Assembly: GCF_000711225.1 (NCBI RefSeq)
Contig: NZ_JOMG01000005.1
Location: forward strand, 248,001 to 312,000
From: Pelobacter seleniigenes DSM 18267
GTDB taxonomy: Bacteria > Desulfobacterota > Desulfuromonadia > Desulfuromonadales > Geopsychrobacteraceae
Length of the DNA: 64,000 bases
Direction of reading: 5' to 3'
In this document: positions 25,224 to 34,493 of the stretch, piece after piece
How the letters are laid out: each line of letters opens with the position of its first letter
Numbering within the stretch: position 1 is the stretch's first letter
Made by a program: the position numbers and the translations under genes
The notes under the pieces: model-generated
Seen by the model: the letters and a program-made list of their open reading frames with translations, nothing else
The model's database searches: none
Told to the model about the DNA's origin: nothing

Positions 25224-27116
25224 ATGGATCGGATCGTCATCATCCTGATAGCTGTTCTGTTCATTGCGGCGCCGGCACGGGCCGCGGCAACAGCAGCCCC
25301 TGAAAAGCTGGAGGATCTCTATCTCGGCGAGGTCCTTTACTATGCTTTTCAGGAGGACTGGTTTGAGGCCATCGCCCGGCTCGACGGCGAGCTGGCCCAA
25401 TACCATCACCTCGATGAGCCGCAGCTTGATACCCTCTATCCTCATATCGGGCTGGCGGAATTTGCGGTCGGCGATTTCGAACTGGCCTATCGCATGCACC
25501 AACGGGCAGGTCGGGCCATCAATGCGGTCATCAACGGCAATGTCAGTGATCCGGTTCGCAACGAGGCCCTTTACCGGCTGGCGCGGATTTATTTCCAGAA
25601 GTCCCAGCCGGTCAATGCCCAGCAAGCCCTGGACCGTATTCGCGGTGAGGTTCCCCAGCGCTTGCAGGCCGACCTTGCTTTCCTGCGGGCCCAGGTGGCC
25701 ATGGTCAACGGCCGCTTCGATGTGGCGGTGGAGTTGCTGAACAGGCTGCAGAATGAAAAAGGATTGCAGGGTTTTGCCGGCTATAATCTGGGCATTGCCC
25801 TGCTCGGTACTGGTAACGAACAGGCCGCCTGGCAGCAGCTCGATCAAACCGGTCAGTTGCAAAGCAGCGAGCGGCTGGCCCTGGCCATGCGCGATAAAAC
25901 GAACCTGGTGCTCGGTGAAAAGCTGCTGGCCGAAGGGAACCGTGCTGTGGCCAAAGATGTTCTCGACCGGGTGCGACTGACCGGGCCTTTTTCGGATCGG
26001 GCGTTGCTCAGTTCCGGCTGGGCGGATGCCGGGCAGGAGCATTTCGAAGCAGCCCTGATCCCCTGGAGCATCCTGGCCAAGCGTGATGTAACCGATAGTG
26101 CGGTCCAGGAAGCGCTCCTGGCCGTGCCCTATGCTTATGGAAAACTCGGAGTCTACAGTCGCGCCGCACTCCTTTACGGACACGCCCTGGAGGTTTTCAG
26201 TACGGAAATCGATCGGCTCAGTGCATCGATCTCCAGCATTCGTAACGGCTATTTCCTGGACGCTCTGACCAGGCCCGAATTACAGCAGGATGCCGACTGG
26301 CTGGTGCGGCTGCGCGCGTTGCCGGAAGCGCCGGAAACCTTTTATCTCGTCGATCTGATGGCATCCAACGATTTTCAGGAAGGGCTGCGCAACTATCTTG
26401 ACCTGCATCAGCTGCGTTTGCGGCTGGACAGCTGGACCACCGACCTGGCCGCTTTTGAACAATTGATCGACACCCGTCGCCGCTATTATGAACCGTTGCT
26501 TCCCGCGATCGACGCGCGGTTTCGCCAGCTTGATTCGCTGATGAGAGTCCGTCTTGACCAACGGCTGCAGATTGAAAAACGGCTGCAGTCATTGCTGGTC
26601 GCGCCGCGCCCGGAGCTGCTGATGACGGCCGCCGAACGCACCAACAAAGACCGCTTGAACCAACTGACCCGGCAGCTCAAAGAAGCCGCCCAACCGCTGC
26701 CTGCCGCTATGCTCGAACGTATCAACCGTCTGCAAGGGGTGCTCGACTGGACGATCCAAACCGATTTTGACCAGCGCCTGACCGCAACCTATACCCGCCT
26801 CGAAACCCTGAACAATGATGTTGCTGCTTTGCAGCAGCAATATGCCGCTTTTGTCCGAGTCAGGCAGGCCGCCACCCAGAGTTATCAGGGGTATCAACAG
26901 ACAATTCTCAGTCAACGCAACCGGATCGTTGCCGCCCGGGAACGAGTGGACAAACTCCTCGCCCGGCAGGGGCATCAGCTGGAAGAACAAGCGGTCAAGG
27001 AACTGCAACAACGGCTGGCACGGCTCGAAGAGTTCCGCATCAAGGCGCGCTTCGCCATGGCTGACAGTTATGATCGGGCTGCACTTGAACAGGGGCAGGA
27101 AGGAGCAGGGCAATGA
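25224..27116 (+). CDS. Periplasmic TPR/coiled-coil protein
   Basis: 630 residues with a signal peptide (cleavage near ARA-AAT). Residues about 30-330 consist of TPR-like helical pairs (for example ALYRLARIYFQKSQPVNAQQAL). The C-terminal half (about 400-610) is Gln/Arg/Leu-rich and predicted to be a long coiled coil. Such proteins scaffold periplasmic assemblies. The stop overlaps the next gene's start by 4 nt (ATGA), showing translational coupling. In the Myxococcus Glt machine TPR-rich periplasmic proteins occupy comparable positions; this is analogy only. Confidence 0.82.
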   Translation: MDRIVIILIAVLFIAAPARAAATAAPEKLEDLYLGEVLYYAFQEDWFEAIARLDGELAQYHHLDEPQLDTLYPHIGLAEFAVGDFELAYRMHQRAGRAINAVINGNVSDPVRNEALYRLARIYFQKSQPVNAQQALDRIRGEVPQRLQADLAFLRAQVAMVNGRFDVAVELLNRLQNEKGLQGFAGYNLGIALLGTGNEQAAWQQLDQTGQLQSSERLALAMRDKTNLVLGEKLLAEGNRAVAKDVLDRVRLTGPFSDRALLSSGWADAGQEHFEAALIPWSILAKRDVTDSAVQEALLAVPYAYGKLGVYSRAALLYGHALEVFSTEIDRLSASISSIRNGYFLDALTRPELQQDADWLVRLRALPEAPETFYLVDLMASNDFQEGLRNYLDLHQLRLRLDSWTTDLAAFEQLIDTRRRYYEPLLPAIDARFRQLDSLMRVRLDQRLQIEKRLQSLLVAPRPELLMTAAERTNKDRLNQLTRQLKEAAQPLPAAMLERINRLQGVLDWTIQTDFDQRLTATYTRLETLNNDVAALQQQYAAFVRVRQAATQSYQGYQQTILSQRNRIVAARERVDKLLARQGHQLEEQAVKELQQRLARLEEFRIKARFAMADSYDRAALEQGQEGAGQ

Positions 27117-30100
27117 GCAGATTTGTTGCCATTTTTATGCTGAGCCTGTGGTTATGTTCCTGCGCCACTCCGAAAAACCGTGGGACCATCGGCGAGCTGC
27201 GTCAGCGCCATATGATCATTGAAAGCGATCAGATCAGCAACGGGCTGGAACAGGCTATGGCCGGCTATCAGCAATTTCTCCGCGAGGGCGAGGATTCGGC
27301 CCTGACCCCGGAAGCGATCCGTCGTTTGGCCGATCTCAAGATCGAGCAGGAATACGGCCATCTTGGCCCGCGGGACGGCAAACCTGCCGCAGCAGAGGAC
27401 ATGAGCGCTCCGCAACCCGGGGCAAGCCCGGACCTGACGGCCAGCACCCCAGTTGAGCCCAACCCGGCCGTGTTGCCAACGGAAGAGGACGGCGCCTTTG
27501 CTGAGCGGGCAACCCGTTTGAATCCGCCGAAACCGGCTGCCGCGACCGATAATGTCAGCGAACGCGCCCTTGAGGACCTGGAACGTGCCGGACCTCTCGA
27601 AGCGATCGAGCTGTATCGTCAGCTGCTTGAAAAATACCCCCTTTATGAGCGAAACGATCAGGTCCTCTACCAGATGTCCCGCGCCTATGAGGAGTTGGGG
27701 CGGATCGAAGAGGCGATGACGGTCATGGCGGATCTGGTCAAAACTTATCCGGATTCGCGCTATCTTGACGAAGTTCAGTTCCGCCGGGCGGAGTTCTTCT
27801 TTGCCCATCGCCAGTTTCTCAACGCGGAAGAGGCTTATACCGATATCGTCAAGATCGGGCCTGGTTCCTCTTATTATCCCCTGGCCCTGTACAAGCTGGG
27901 CTGGACCTATTACAAACAGGAACTCTATGAAGATGCGCTGCAGCGTTTTATCGGCGTGCTCGATTTCAACCTGGCCAACGGCTACGATTTCGATCAGACC
28001 GAAGATGAACCGCAGCGCAAACGGATTGAAGATACCTTCCGCGTAATCAGTCTGAGTTTTTCCTACCTGGGCGGGGCGAGTTCTGTCGTCGACTATTTTT
28101 CTCAATACGGTCAGCGCGAGTATGAAAACCGCATTTACCGAAACCTGGGCGAATATTACTTTTCCAAGCGGCGCTACAGCGATGCGGTTGAAGCCTATAC
28201 CGCTTATCTGGAGCGTCATCCGTTCCATTTCGATGCGCCGTTGTTCCACAAACGGATTATCGAAATCAATACCGCCGGCGGTTTCCCCAGCCTGGTGCTG
28301 GCCGCCAAAAAGGCCTATGCCAGCAATTACGGCCTGAGCGCTCCATACTGGGAGCACTTCGTTGTCGACGAACGGCCCGAGGTTATCGCCTACCTGAAGG
28401 AAAACCTCACCGACCTGGCGCATCATTATCACGCCCTTTATCAGCAGACCGAAAAGGCCGAGGAAAAGCCGCACCACCTGGCCGAAGCCCTGCACTGGTA
28501 TCGTGATTTCCTGAGTTCTTTTGCGACTGCGCCGGAAGCGCCGGGAATCAACTATCAGCTGGCCGATCTGCTGCTGGAAAACAAATCGTTCCTGGTCGCG
28601 GCCGTGGAATATGAAAAGACCGCGTATGGCTATGGTCCCCACGAGCAGGCTGCCAGCGCGGGGTACGCTGCGGTTTACGCCTATCGGCGGCATCAGGAGG
28701 GGTTGAAAGAAGCGGATGAAGAGCTGCAATACGAAATTGTCCGTTCCTCGCTGACCTTTGCCGAAACCTTCCCGGATCATGACAAAGCTGCCGTGGTCAT
28801 GGTTGCCGCACTGGATGACCTGTACAGCCTGCAGGAGTTCGAACGGGCTCAGGCAGCTGGTCGCGAACTGCTCGACATGTTCCCGGCAGCCGCGCCCGAG
28901 GTGCGCCGTTCTGCCTGGCTGGTGGTTGCCCATTCGTCCTATGAACTGACCGAATATGCCGCTGCGGAAAGCGCTTATCTGGAGGTGCTGCAGCTGCTGC
29001 CCGAGGCCGATTCCAGCCGCGCTTCTCTGGTCGATAACCTGGCCGCCGCCATCTACAAGCAGGGGGAACAGGCCCGCGCCGGTGGCGATAACCCTGCCGC
29101 TGCTGAACATTTCCTGCGTGTTGGCATTTTGGCCCCGACCTCAAAAATCAGACCGACAGCTGAATATGACGGCGCAGCCGCGTTGATCCTGAGCGAGGAC
29201 TGGACCCGGGCCGCCCAGATTCTGCAAAGATTCCGGAGCGATTTCCCCGAGCATGAGTTGCAGCCGGAAGTGACCAAGAAGATGGCCTATGTCTACCAGC
29301 AAGATGGCAAACTGTTCCTGGCTGCGGAGGAGTATGAACGGATTGAAACCGAGTCGGACGATACCGCCATTCGCCAGGACGCGCTGCTCACCGCGGCGGA
29401 GCTGTACGAGCAGAGCAAGGAGATCGAGCGGGCCCTGCAGGTGTATTTGCGTTATGTCGGCTATTTTCCCGAGCCCTTTGCCGTCAATCTGGAAATGCAT
29501 CACAAAATCGCCGAAGTCTATAAGGATCGGCAACAACGCCAGGATTATCTCCAGGAGCTGACGGTTATCGTCGCCCTGGATGCCAAAGCCAGTGAGCAGC
29601 GAACTGATCGAACCCGGTTTCTGGCCGGAAATGCTGCCCTGGTACTGGCTGAAGTCAAATTTGCCGAGTTCAAGGCGGTCCGCCTGGTCAAGCCGTTCAA
29701 AAATAACCTGAAGAAAAAACAGGTGCTCATGAAAGCCGCCACCAGCAGCTTCAATGCCTTGATGGACTATGAGGTCGGTGAGGTGACGGCCGCGGCAACC
29801 TATTACCTGGCGGAAATTTACGGGGACTTCAACAAGGCGCTGCTGACCTCCGAACGCCCAGAAGGGCTGAGCGCTCTGGAGCTGGAGGATTACGAACTGG
29901 CCCTTGAAGAACAGGCTTACCCCTTTGAGGAACGCGCCATTCAGGTTCACCAAAGCAACCTCGAACTGATCGCCCTGGGGGTCTATAACTCCTGGATTGA
30001 AAAGAGTTTGGCTCGGTTGGCCACGCTGCTGCCGGCCCGCTACGACAAAGCGGAAGATGAAGGTCCTCTGCCGACCAGTTTGGAACGCTTCGCTTTTGAA

Positions 30101-30373
30101 ACAGAGCGGCCCTTGCCGGCCATCGTCACCCCGGCGCCCAACCCGGAAAACAGCCCGCTTGCGGATGCCGCCCAGACGGTTGCCCCGGCCGCTGGCGAGG
30201 AACCGTTCGCGGCGCCGAAGGTTGAAGAACCGGCCGCAGCCGAACCAACTATGACCCCACCGCAGGCGGCGATAGAGCAGGGTACGCCATCGGTCGATAC
30301 AGAACCAGCGCCGACTGAAGGAACGAACCCGACAGATCGACAGAGTGGACAAGTAACGGAGGTCCCAAAATGA
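27113..30373 (+). CDS. Large TPR outer-membrane lipoprotein
   Basis: 1086 residues. The N-terminus has a lipoprotein signal with lipobox LCSC (lipidated Cys17). A low-complexity Pro/Ala linker (about 85-160) follows, then a very long array of TPR-like helical repeats (about 160-950; for example YQMSRAYEELGRIEEAMTVM). The tail is Pro/Ala/Glu-rich (about 1005-1080) and looks disordered. Likely anchored in the outer membrane facing the periplasm. It overlaps both neighbours by 4 nt. The repeat length is like that of TPR scaffolds in TolQR-powered gliding or sporulation machines of myxobacteria. Confidence 0.83.
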   Translation: MSRFVAIFMLSLWLCSCATPKNRGTIGELRQRHMIIESDQISNGLEQAMAGYQQFLREGEDSALTPEAIRRLADLKIEQEYGHLGPRDGKPAAAEDMSAPQPGASPDLTASTPVEPNPAVLPTEEDGAFAERATRLNPPKPAAATDNVSERALEDLERAGPLEAIELYRQLLEKYPLYERNDQVLYQMSRAYEELGRIEEAMTVMADLVKTYPDSRYLDEVQFRRAEFFFAHRQFLNAEEAYTDIVKIGPGSSYYPLALYKLGWTYYKQELYEDALQRFIGVLDFNLANGYDFDQTEDEPQRKRIEDTFRVISLSFSYLGGASSVVDYFSQYGQREYENRIYRNLGEYYFSKRRYSDAVEAYTAYLERHPFHFDAPLFHKRIIEINTAGGFPSLVLAAKKAYASNYGLSAPYWEHFVVDERPEVIAYLKENLTDLAHHYHALYQQTEKAEEKPHHLAEALHWYRDFLSSFATAPEAPGINYQLADLLLENKSFLVAAVEYEKTAYGYGPHEQAASAGYAAVYAYRRHQEGLKEADEELQYEIVRSSLTFAETFPDHDKAAVVMVAALDDLYSLQEFERAQAAGRELLDMFPAAAPEVRRSAWLVVAHSSYELTEYAAAESAYLEVLQLLPEADSSRASLVDNLAAAIYKQGEQARAGGDNPAAAEHFLRVGILAPTSKIRPTAEYDGAAALILSEDWTRAAQILQRFRSDFPEHELQPEVTKKMAYVYQQDGKLFLAAEEYERIETESDDTAIRQDALLTAAELYEQSKEIERALQVYLRYVGYFPEPFAVNLEMHHKIAEVYKDRQQRQDYLQELTVIVALDAKASEQRTDRTRFLAGNAALVLAEVKFAEFKAVRLVKPFKNNLKKKQVLMKAATSSFNALMDYEVGEVTAAATYYLAEIYGDFNKALLTSERPEGLSALELEDYELALEEQAYPFEERAIQVHQSNLELIALGVYNSWIEKSLARLATLLPARYDKAEDEGPLPTSLERFAFETERPLPAIVTPAPNPENSPLADAAQTVAPAAGEEPFAAPKVEEPAAAEPTMTPPQAAIEQGTPSVDTEPAPTEGTNPTDRQSGQVTEVPK

Positions 30374-31053
30374 AAATATTGCTTAGCAGATTATCCTCAT
30401 TGGCATTGCTCCTGCTGCTTGCGGCTTGTCTGCCGCCCCAGTTCGAGGAAACAGTTCAACAAAACCCTGCACCGCCGGTAGCGGAGTCGTTTCCGCAGGT
30501 CACCCACTATGACGGCGGCCGCAGCGGCTTTGAAATCCGTGAAACCAGCGACCTGCCCGAAGCTACCGCAAACCTGTTTGCTGAAGGGGTGGCGGCAATT
30601 CAGGATGGCCAGTATGCGCAGGCGGTGACTCTGCTGAAGCAGGTGATTGAAGTAGAACCCGACCTCTCCGCGTCCTATATCGCCATTGCCCGGGCTTATC
30701 GCAAACTCGACTCCCCGCAGCAGGCGGAAGAGAATCTGCAAAAGGCCCTGGCCATCATCCCGGGACATCCCCAGGCGAGCAATGAATACGCGCTGTTGTT
30801 GCGGGCGCAGGGGCGCTTTGCCGAGGCCAGGGCGATCTACGATCAGGCCCTGGCCGCATATCCGGAATACCTGCCCCTGTATCGAAATCTGGGGATTTTG
30901 TGTGATCTCTATCAGAATGATCCATCCTGCGCTCTGCACCAATTTGAACAATATCTGCAGATCGATCCGGTGGCTGATGACATCAGACTCTGGGCGACGG
31001 AACTGCGCATGCGCCTGGGAATTCCTGATGAAACCGCAACGGAGGTGCAATGA
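30370..31053 (+). CDS. Small TPR lipoprotein
   Basis: 227 residues with a lipobox LAAC (Cys20) and at least three TPR units between about residues 70 and 190 (for example AVTLLKQVIEVEPDLSASYI, then AEENLQKALAIIPGHPQAS). It overlaps the preceding and following genes by 4 nt each. Role inferred as an adaptor or scaffold of the same envelope complex, comparable in size to GltE-like TPR lipoproteins. Confidence 0.82.
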   Translation: MKILLSRLSSLALLLLLAACLPPQFEETVQQNPAPPVAESFPQVTHYDGGRSGFEIRETSDLPEATANLFAEGVAAIQDGQYAQAVTLLKQVIEVEPDLSASYIAIARAYRKLDSPQQAEENLQKALAIIPGHPQASNEYALLLRAQGRFAEARAIYDQALAAYPEYLPLYRNLGILCDLYQNDPSCALHQFEQYLQIDPVADDIRLWATELRMRLGIPDETATEVQ

Positions 31054-31361
31054 AATACCTGTTTTTGCTGAGTCTGGCGGTCATCGCCCTGGCCGCGGCA
31101 ACGGAACTCTGGGCCGCAGGAGACGACAAGGCGCTGGCCAATGATCCGGGCAAAGCCAAGGAACTGAGCGGGATGTCCATCGTCGGCAATGACGAAGCCC
31201 CGAAATCCCTCTATATCGTCCCCTGGAAAAGCTCTGAAATCGGTATCGAGACCGGTCTGGATATGCTGCTCGATGAACGAGCCGTACCTGTGGACCGCGA
31301 CGTATTTAAAAGACAATTGGACTTCTACGAAGTCAGAACAGAAACAACACCTGGAGGTTAA
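31050..31361 (+). CDS. Small exported protein of the TolQR cluster, unknown
   Basis: 103 residues with a clear signal peptide (MKYLFLLSLAVIALAAATELWAA) and a short mature part containing YIVPWKSSEIG and a C-terminal helix. Family not recognised. It overlaps the TPR lipoprotein by 4 nt and ends 5 nt before the TolQ-like gene, so it is firmly part of the operon. Confidence 0.78.
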   Translation: MKYLFLLSLAVIALAAATELWAAGDDKALANDPGKAKELSGMSIVGNDEAPKSLYIVPWKSSEIGIETGLDMLLDERAVPVDRDVFKRQLDFYEVRTETTPGG

Positions 31362-31366
31362 ACAAA

Positions 31367-32020
31367 ATGGAAACTATTTATTCGATGGTGGGCTTTTTTC
31401 AAAAAGGCGGTTTGTTCATGTATCCGATCCTGCTGGTTTTCGGCGTCGGCATGGCCATTGCCGTGGAACGTTGGATTCAGTTGAGCAGGACCCGCAGCGA
31501 AAACCGCAAGGTCTGGAACAAGCTGCACCCGGTGCTGGCCAAAGGCGACTTTGATACCGTCCGCTCCATGGTCGACAAGGACAAGTCGACCATCGCCCAA
31601 ATGCTCTCCATGGGCTTGGCCCGGCAAGGCGCGGTGCGGCGCCGCGAAGATATCGAAATTGCCATGGAAGAAAGCATGATGGAGATCATTCCCCAGTTGG
31701 AAAAGCGCACCCCCTATGTCGGCCTGCTTTCCAATATCGCCACCTTGCTGGGCTTGTTGGGAACCATCATGGGGCTGATCGAAGCCTTTACCGCGGTGGC
31801 CAATGCCAATCCAGCGGAAAAGGCCGACCTGCTTTCTGCCAGTATCTCGGTGGCCATGAATACCACGGCTTTTGGATTGATGGCCGCGATTCCGTTGTTG
31901 CTGATCCACGCCAAGCTGACGTCGACCACCGGGCAGATCGTCGATAGTCTGGAGATGGCTTCGGTGAAGGCCCTGAACAGCATTTCGACCTTCAGTAAAC
32001 GCCAGAATCCGTTGGGCTGA
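31367..32020 (+). CDS. MotA/TolQ/ExbB-family proton channel (AglR-like position)
   Basis: 217 residues with three membrane segments (about 15-35, 120-142 and 157-180). The family signature TLLGLLGTIMGLI precedes AMNTTAFGL, placing the conserved Thr residues that line the ion path. These proteins form pentamers around an ExbD/TolR dimer and convert proton flow into rotation or force. Directly followed by two ExbD/TolR genes, the order seen in aglR-aglQ-aglS of Myxococcus. It probably powers the TPR/AgmX-type machine encoded here. Confidence 0.93.
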   Translation: METIYSMVGFFQKGGLFMYPILLVFGVGMAIAVERWIQLSRTRSENRKVWNKLHPVLAKGDFDTVRSMVDKDKSTIAQMLSMGLARQGAVRRREDIEIAMEESMMEIIPQLEKRTPYVGLLSNIATLLGLLGTIMGLIEAFTAVANANPAEKADLLSASISVAMNTTAFGLMAAIPLLLIHAKLTSTTGQIVDSLEMASVKALNSISTFSKRQNPLG

Positions 32021-32023
32021 CCT

Positions 32024-32521
32024 ATGAGTCGCCGCCAACAATATCGAAGGCGTCGGGGCTTCAGGGAAAATCCTGAACTCGATATCACGACGTTCCTGAA
32101 CCTGATGGTGGTTCTGGTCCCGTTCCTGCTGATCAGTGCCGTATTTTCCCGGGTCACCATCCTTGAACTCAGTGTGCCGACCGGGGCCGGTGGCAGTGGC
32201 ACCTTAAAACCCAACTTCACGATTGAAGTGGTGGTCCGCAAAGCCGGCCTGGAACTATCCAACGGCGCACAAGTGGTGGCCGCGCTGCCCAAAGTCGATG
32301 AGCAGTATGATTTCGACAAACTGTCGCAGATGCTGATCCGCCTGAAGGACGATTACCCGCAGAAGGACGATGCCACCGTGCTGATGGAACCGGATATTGA
32401 ATATGACACCTTGATCCAGGTCATGGACCGGGTTCGCGAAGTCGAAGTGCCAGCCGAGGAGGGGGCAGAGGTACAGAAGCTGCAGCTGTTCCCCCTCATT
32501 TCCATCGGAGACGCGCCATGA
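32024..32521 (+). CDS. ExbD/TolR-family protein lacking the usual proton-carrying Asp
   Basis: 165 residues with one N-terminal transmembrane helix (about 21-40) and a periplasmic ExbD/TolR domain. Where ExbD/TolR normally has F/Y-I-D-V, this protein reads FLNLM, so Asn replaces the protonatable Asp. An upstream Asp (ELDITTF) lies near the cytoplasmic side. It overlaps the next ExbD/TolR gene by 4 nt. The pair may form a heterodimer with only one protonatable subunit. The gene starts 3 nt after the TolQ-like gene. Confidence 0.9.
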   Translation: MSRRQQYRRRRGFRENPELDITTFLNLMVVLVPFLLISAVFSRVTILELSVPTGAGGSGTLKPNFTIEVVVRKAGLELSNGAQVVAALPKVDEQYDFDKLSQMLIRLKDDYPQKDDATVLMEPDIEYDTLIQVMDRVREVEVPAEEGAEVQKLQLFPLISIGDAP

Positions 32522-33012
32522 GAGAGAGCCGCCGCATAAGACGCATGGAGCGCAACAGGAAGAAGGTGACTGGCCTGAATCTGACCTCGCTGATGGATGT
32601 GTTCACCATTCTGGTGTTTTTTCTGCTCGCCAATTCTTCATCGAGTGAGATCCTTTCCACGCCAAAGCAGATCAAACTGCCGGATTCGGTGGTTGAAACG
32701 AAGCCGCGCGAGACCGTGGTCATTCTGGTTGGCCCGGAGACCATTCTGGTGCAGGGCGAACCGGCCATCACCACTGCAGATCTGTTGAGTCTGAAATCCG
32801 ATGCCATTCCGGAAATCACTGAACGGCTCAATCAGCTGGAACGGAACATCATCGGGGTCAGCACCCGCGAAATGGTGGAAAACAAGGAAGTGACCATCCT
32901 GGCGGATAAGAGCATTCCGTTTCGGGTGTTGAAGAAAGTTATGTCAACCTGCACGGCTTCTGGGTACGGGAGAATCTCTCTTGCCGTTATCCAGAAAGCT
33001 TCGCAAACCTAA
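32518..33012 (+). CDS. ExbD/TolR-family protein with canonical Asp
   Basis: 164 residues. A basic cytoplasmic tail is followed by a transmembrane helix (about 17-37) containing TSLMDVFTILVFFLL, where the Asp corresponds to the essential residue of ExbD/TolR/MotB-type stators. A periplasmic domain (about 45-160) follows. Probably the protonatable partner of the preceding paralogue in a TolQ5-(TolR)2-type motor. An 11-nt gap separates it from the AgmX-like gene. Confidence 0.92.
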   Translation: MRESRRIRRMERNRKKVTGLNLTSLMDVFTILVFFLLANSSSSEILSTPKQIKLPDSVVETKPRETVVILVGPETILVQGEPAITTADLLSLKSDAIPEITERLNQLERNIIGVSTREMVENKEVTILADKSIPFRVLKKVMSTCTASGYGRISLAVIQKASQT

Positions 33013-33023
33013 TTGGGAATTCC

Positions 33024-34484
33024 GTGGATACGTCAGAATTTTCAGAGGAAATGGAAAGTTTAAACGCGCAGATCGAGCCGCTGCAGGAACAGGTGATTCT
33101 GCTTGAGGATGAGTTGCGGGCGGTTGATGACGAACTGGGCGCCTATGCGGTAGAGCATCAGCAGACAGAGTTGCTAAACGAGGCCTGTGCCGCGCTGGAG
33201 CGCCTGGCTGCCATTGGGGCCGGCGAGCTGTTCTGGGAAGGGCTGCCGCAGCCGGTTGATGGCCAGGCCCACTGTGCCCGGATCAGAGAGCGGATTGCCG
33301 GGGTTGCAGAACAAACCTGCGAGCTGGAAGAACGGAAAAAATCACTCCAGGCCCAGGTTGAACAGCATCTCAGCGTCCTTGACTACCTGTTTGAAGAGGC
33401 GAATCAGGCGCGCTTGCGGGAAGAACGGCGTCAGGAAGAATTTTTGGTTGAACGGGAATTTGTGCCGCTGCCGTTTCGCCCCGCGATCATGCCCTGGATG
33501 ACCCATGAGGAGAGTGAGAATCGTTTCCGACGGGCGGTGTTGATCTCTTTGTTGTTATGCCTGCTGTTTGGCGGGATTATCCCCCTGATTAGTGTGCCGA
33601 TCCCGGATCGGGCCAACCTTGTGGTTGAGGTGCCGGAGCGCTTGGCCATGCTGCTCAAAGAGGACGTGCCACCACCACCGCCTGCCCAGATTGAAAAGCA
33701 GGAGCCGGAAAAAATCGAACCGGAGAAGAAAGAGGCTAAACCTACAGAGAAGAAAACCGAAACCGTGGCAGAGAAAAAGCCGGTTAAGGCGAAAGAACAG
33801 GTCGCCCCTGGTAGTGGTGCCCCCAAAGGAGCCCGCAAGAAGACGGAAAATATCGGTGTGCTGGCTTTCAAGAGCAGTTTTTCCGATTTGATGGATGAGG
33901 TTCCGGTTGCCAAACTTGGCGCGGAGGCCAAAGTTAAAAATGTCGATCGTAAGATTCCCGGTCAGGCCCGGGTACAGCGCGCCCTGGTCGCGACCCAGGC
34001 CAAGGGGGGGAGCGGGCAGGGGATCAGCAACTTTGGAGTGAGCCGTAACCTCGGCAATGGCGGTAGCGGCGGGGGGAGCGGTTACGGCCGGGCTGGACAG
34101 ATCGGCGAGGTCGGCACCGCGAAAGTTGCCAGCAGTGTGTCCGGTTTGACCGCGGAAGCAGGGCGGCCGTTGAGCGACGGTATCGGCCCGGCCCGGACCG
34201 ACGAAGAGATCCAAATCGTCTTCGATCGCTATAAGGCCACCCTTTATCGGATTTACAATAAGGAACTGCGCAAAGATCCGACCTTGCGTGGCAAGCTGCT
34301 GATCAAGCTGGTCATTGAGCCGGATGGATCGGTCTCCTTGTGCAAAGTCGAGTCGACGGATCTGGCTTCACAGGAGTTGGTCGAGAAAGTTGTCGAACGC
34401 ATCAAACGATTTAATTTCGGCCCCAAAGAAGGGGTCCCACAGGTGACAATCCTTTATCCCATCGACTTCCTGCCGGCAGGATAA
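33024..34484 (+). CDS. Envelope-spanning AgmX/PglI C-terminal domain protein (GltJ/NfsG-like, TonB-like)
   Basis: 486 residues. Residues 1-150 are a cytoplasmic coiled-coil-rich region. One transmembrane helix spans about 171-190, followed by PPPPP and a Lys/Glu/Pro-rich periplasmic spacer (215-270), a Gly-rich linker (330-365) and a C-terminal AgmX_PglI_C domain (about 395-486; pattern YNKELRKDPTLRGKLLIKLVIEPDGS). That domain resembles TonB-C and is typical of AgmX/GltJ and NfsG, which link TolQR-type motors to outer-membrane partners. The N-terminus lacks the zinc-ribbon and GYF modules of AgmX and has a coiled coil instead. It is the last gene of the cluster, followed by a strong hairpin. 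Confidence 0.85.
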   Translation: MDTSEFSEEMESLNAQIEPLQEQVILLEDELRAVDDELGAYAVEHQQTELLNEACAALERLAAIGAGELFWEGLPQPVDGQAHCARIRERIAGVAEQTCELEERKKSLQAQVEQHLSVLDYLFEEANQARLREERRQEEFLVEREFVPLPFRPAIMPWMTHEESENRFRRAVLISLLLCLLFGGIIPLISVPIPDRANLVVEVPERLAMLLKEDVPPPPPAQIEKQEPEKIEPEKKEAKPTEKKTETVAEKKPVKAKEQVAPGSGAPKGARKKTENIGVLAFKSSFSDLMDEVPVAKLGAEAKVKNVDRKIPGQARVQRALVATQAKGGSGQGISNFGVSRNLGNGGSGGGSGYGRAGQIGEVGTAKVASSVSGLTAEAGRPLSDGIGPARTDEEIQIVFDRYKATLYRIYNKELRKDPTLRGKLLIKLVIEPDGSVSLCKVESTDLASQELVEKVVERIKRFNFGPKEGVPQVTILYPIDFLPAG

Positions 34485-34493
34485 GTCGCTCTT

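Noticed and set aside
31367-34484. Classical Tol-Pal or TonB iron-uptake cluster
   Set aside because: There is no TolA, TolB, Pal or TonB-dependent receptor, and the C-terminal domain type (AgmX/PglI), the TPR lipoproteins and the giant repeat protein point to a Glt/Nfs-like machine instead.
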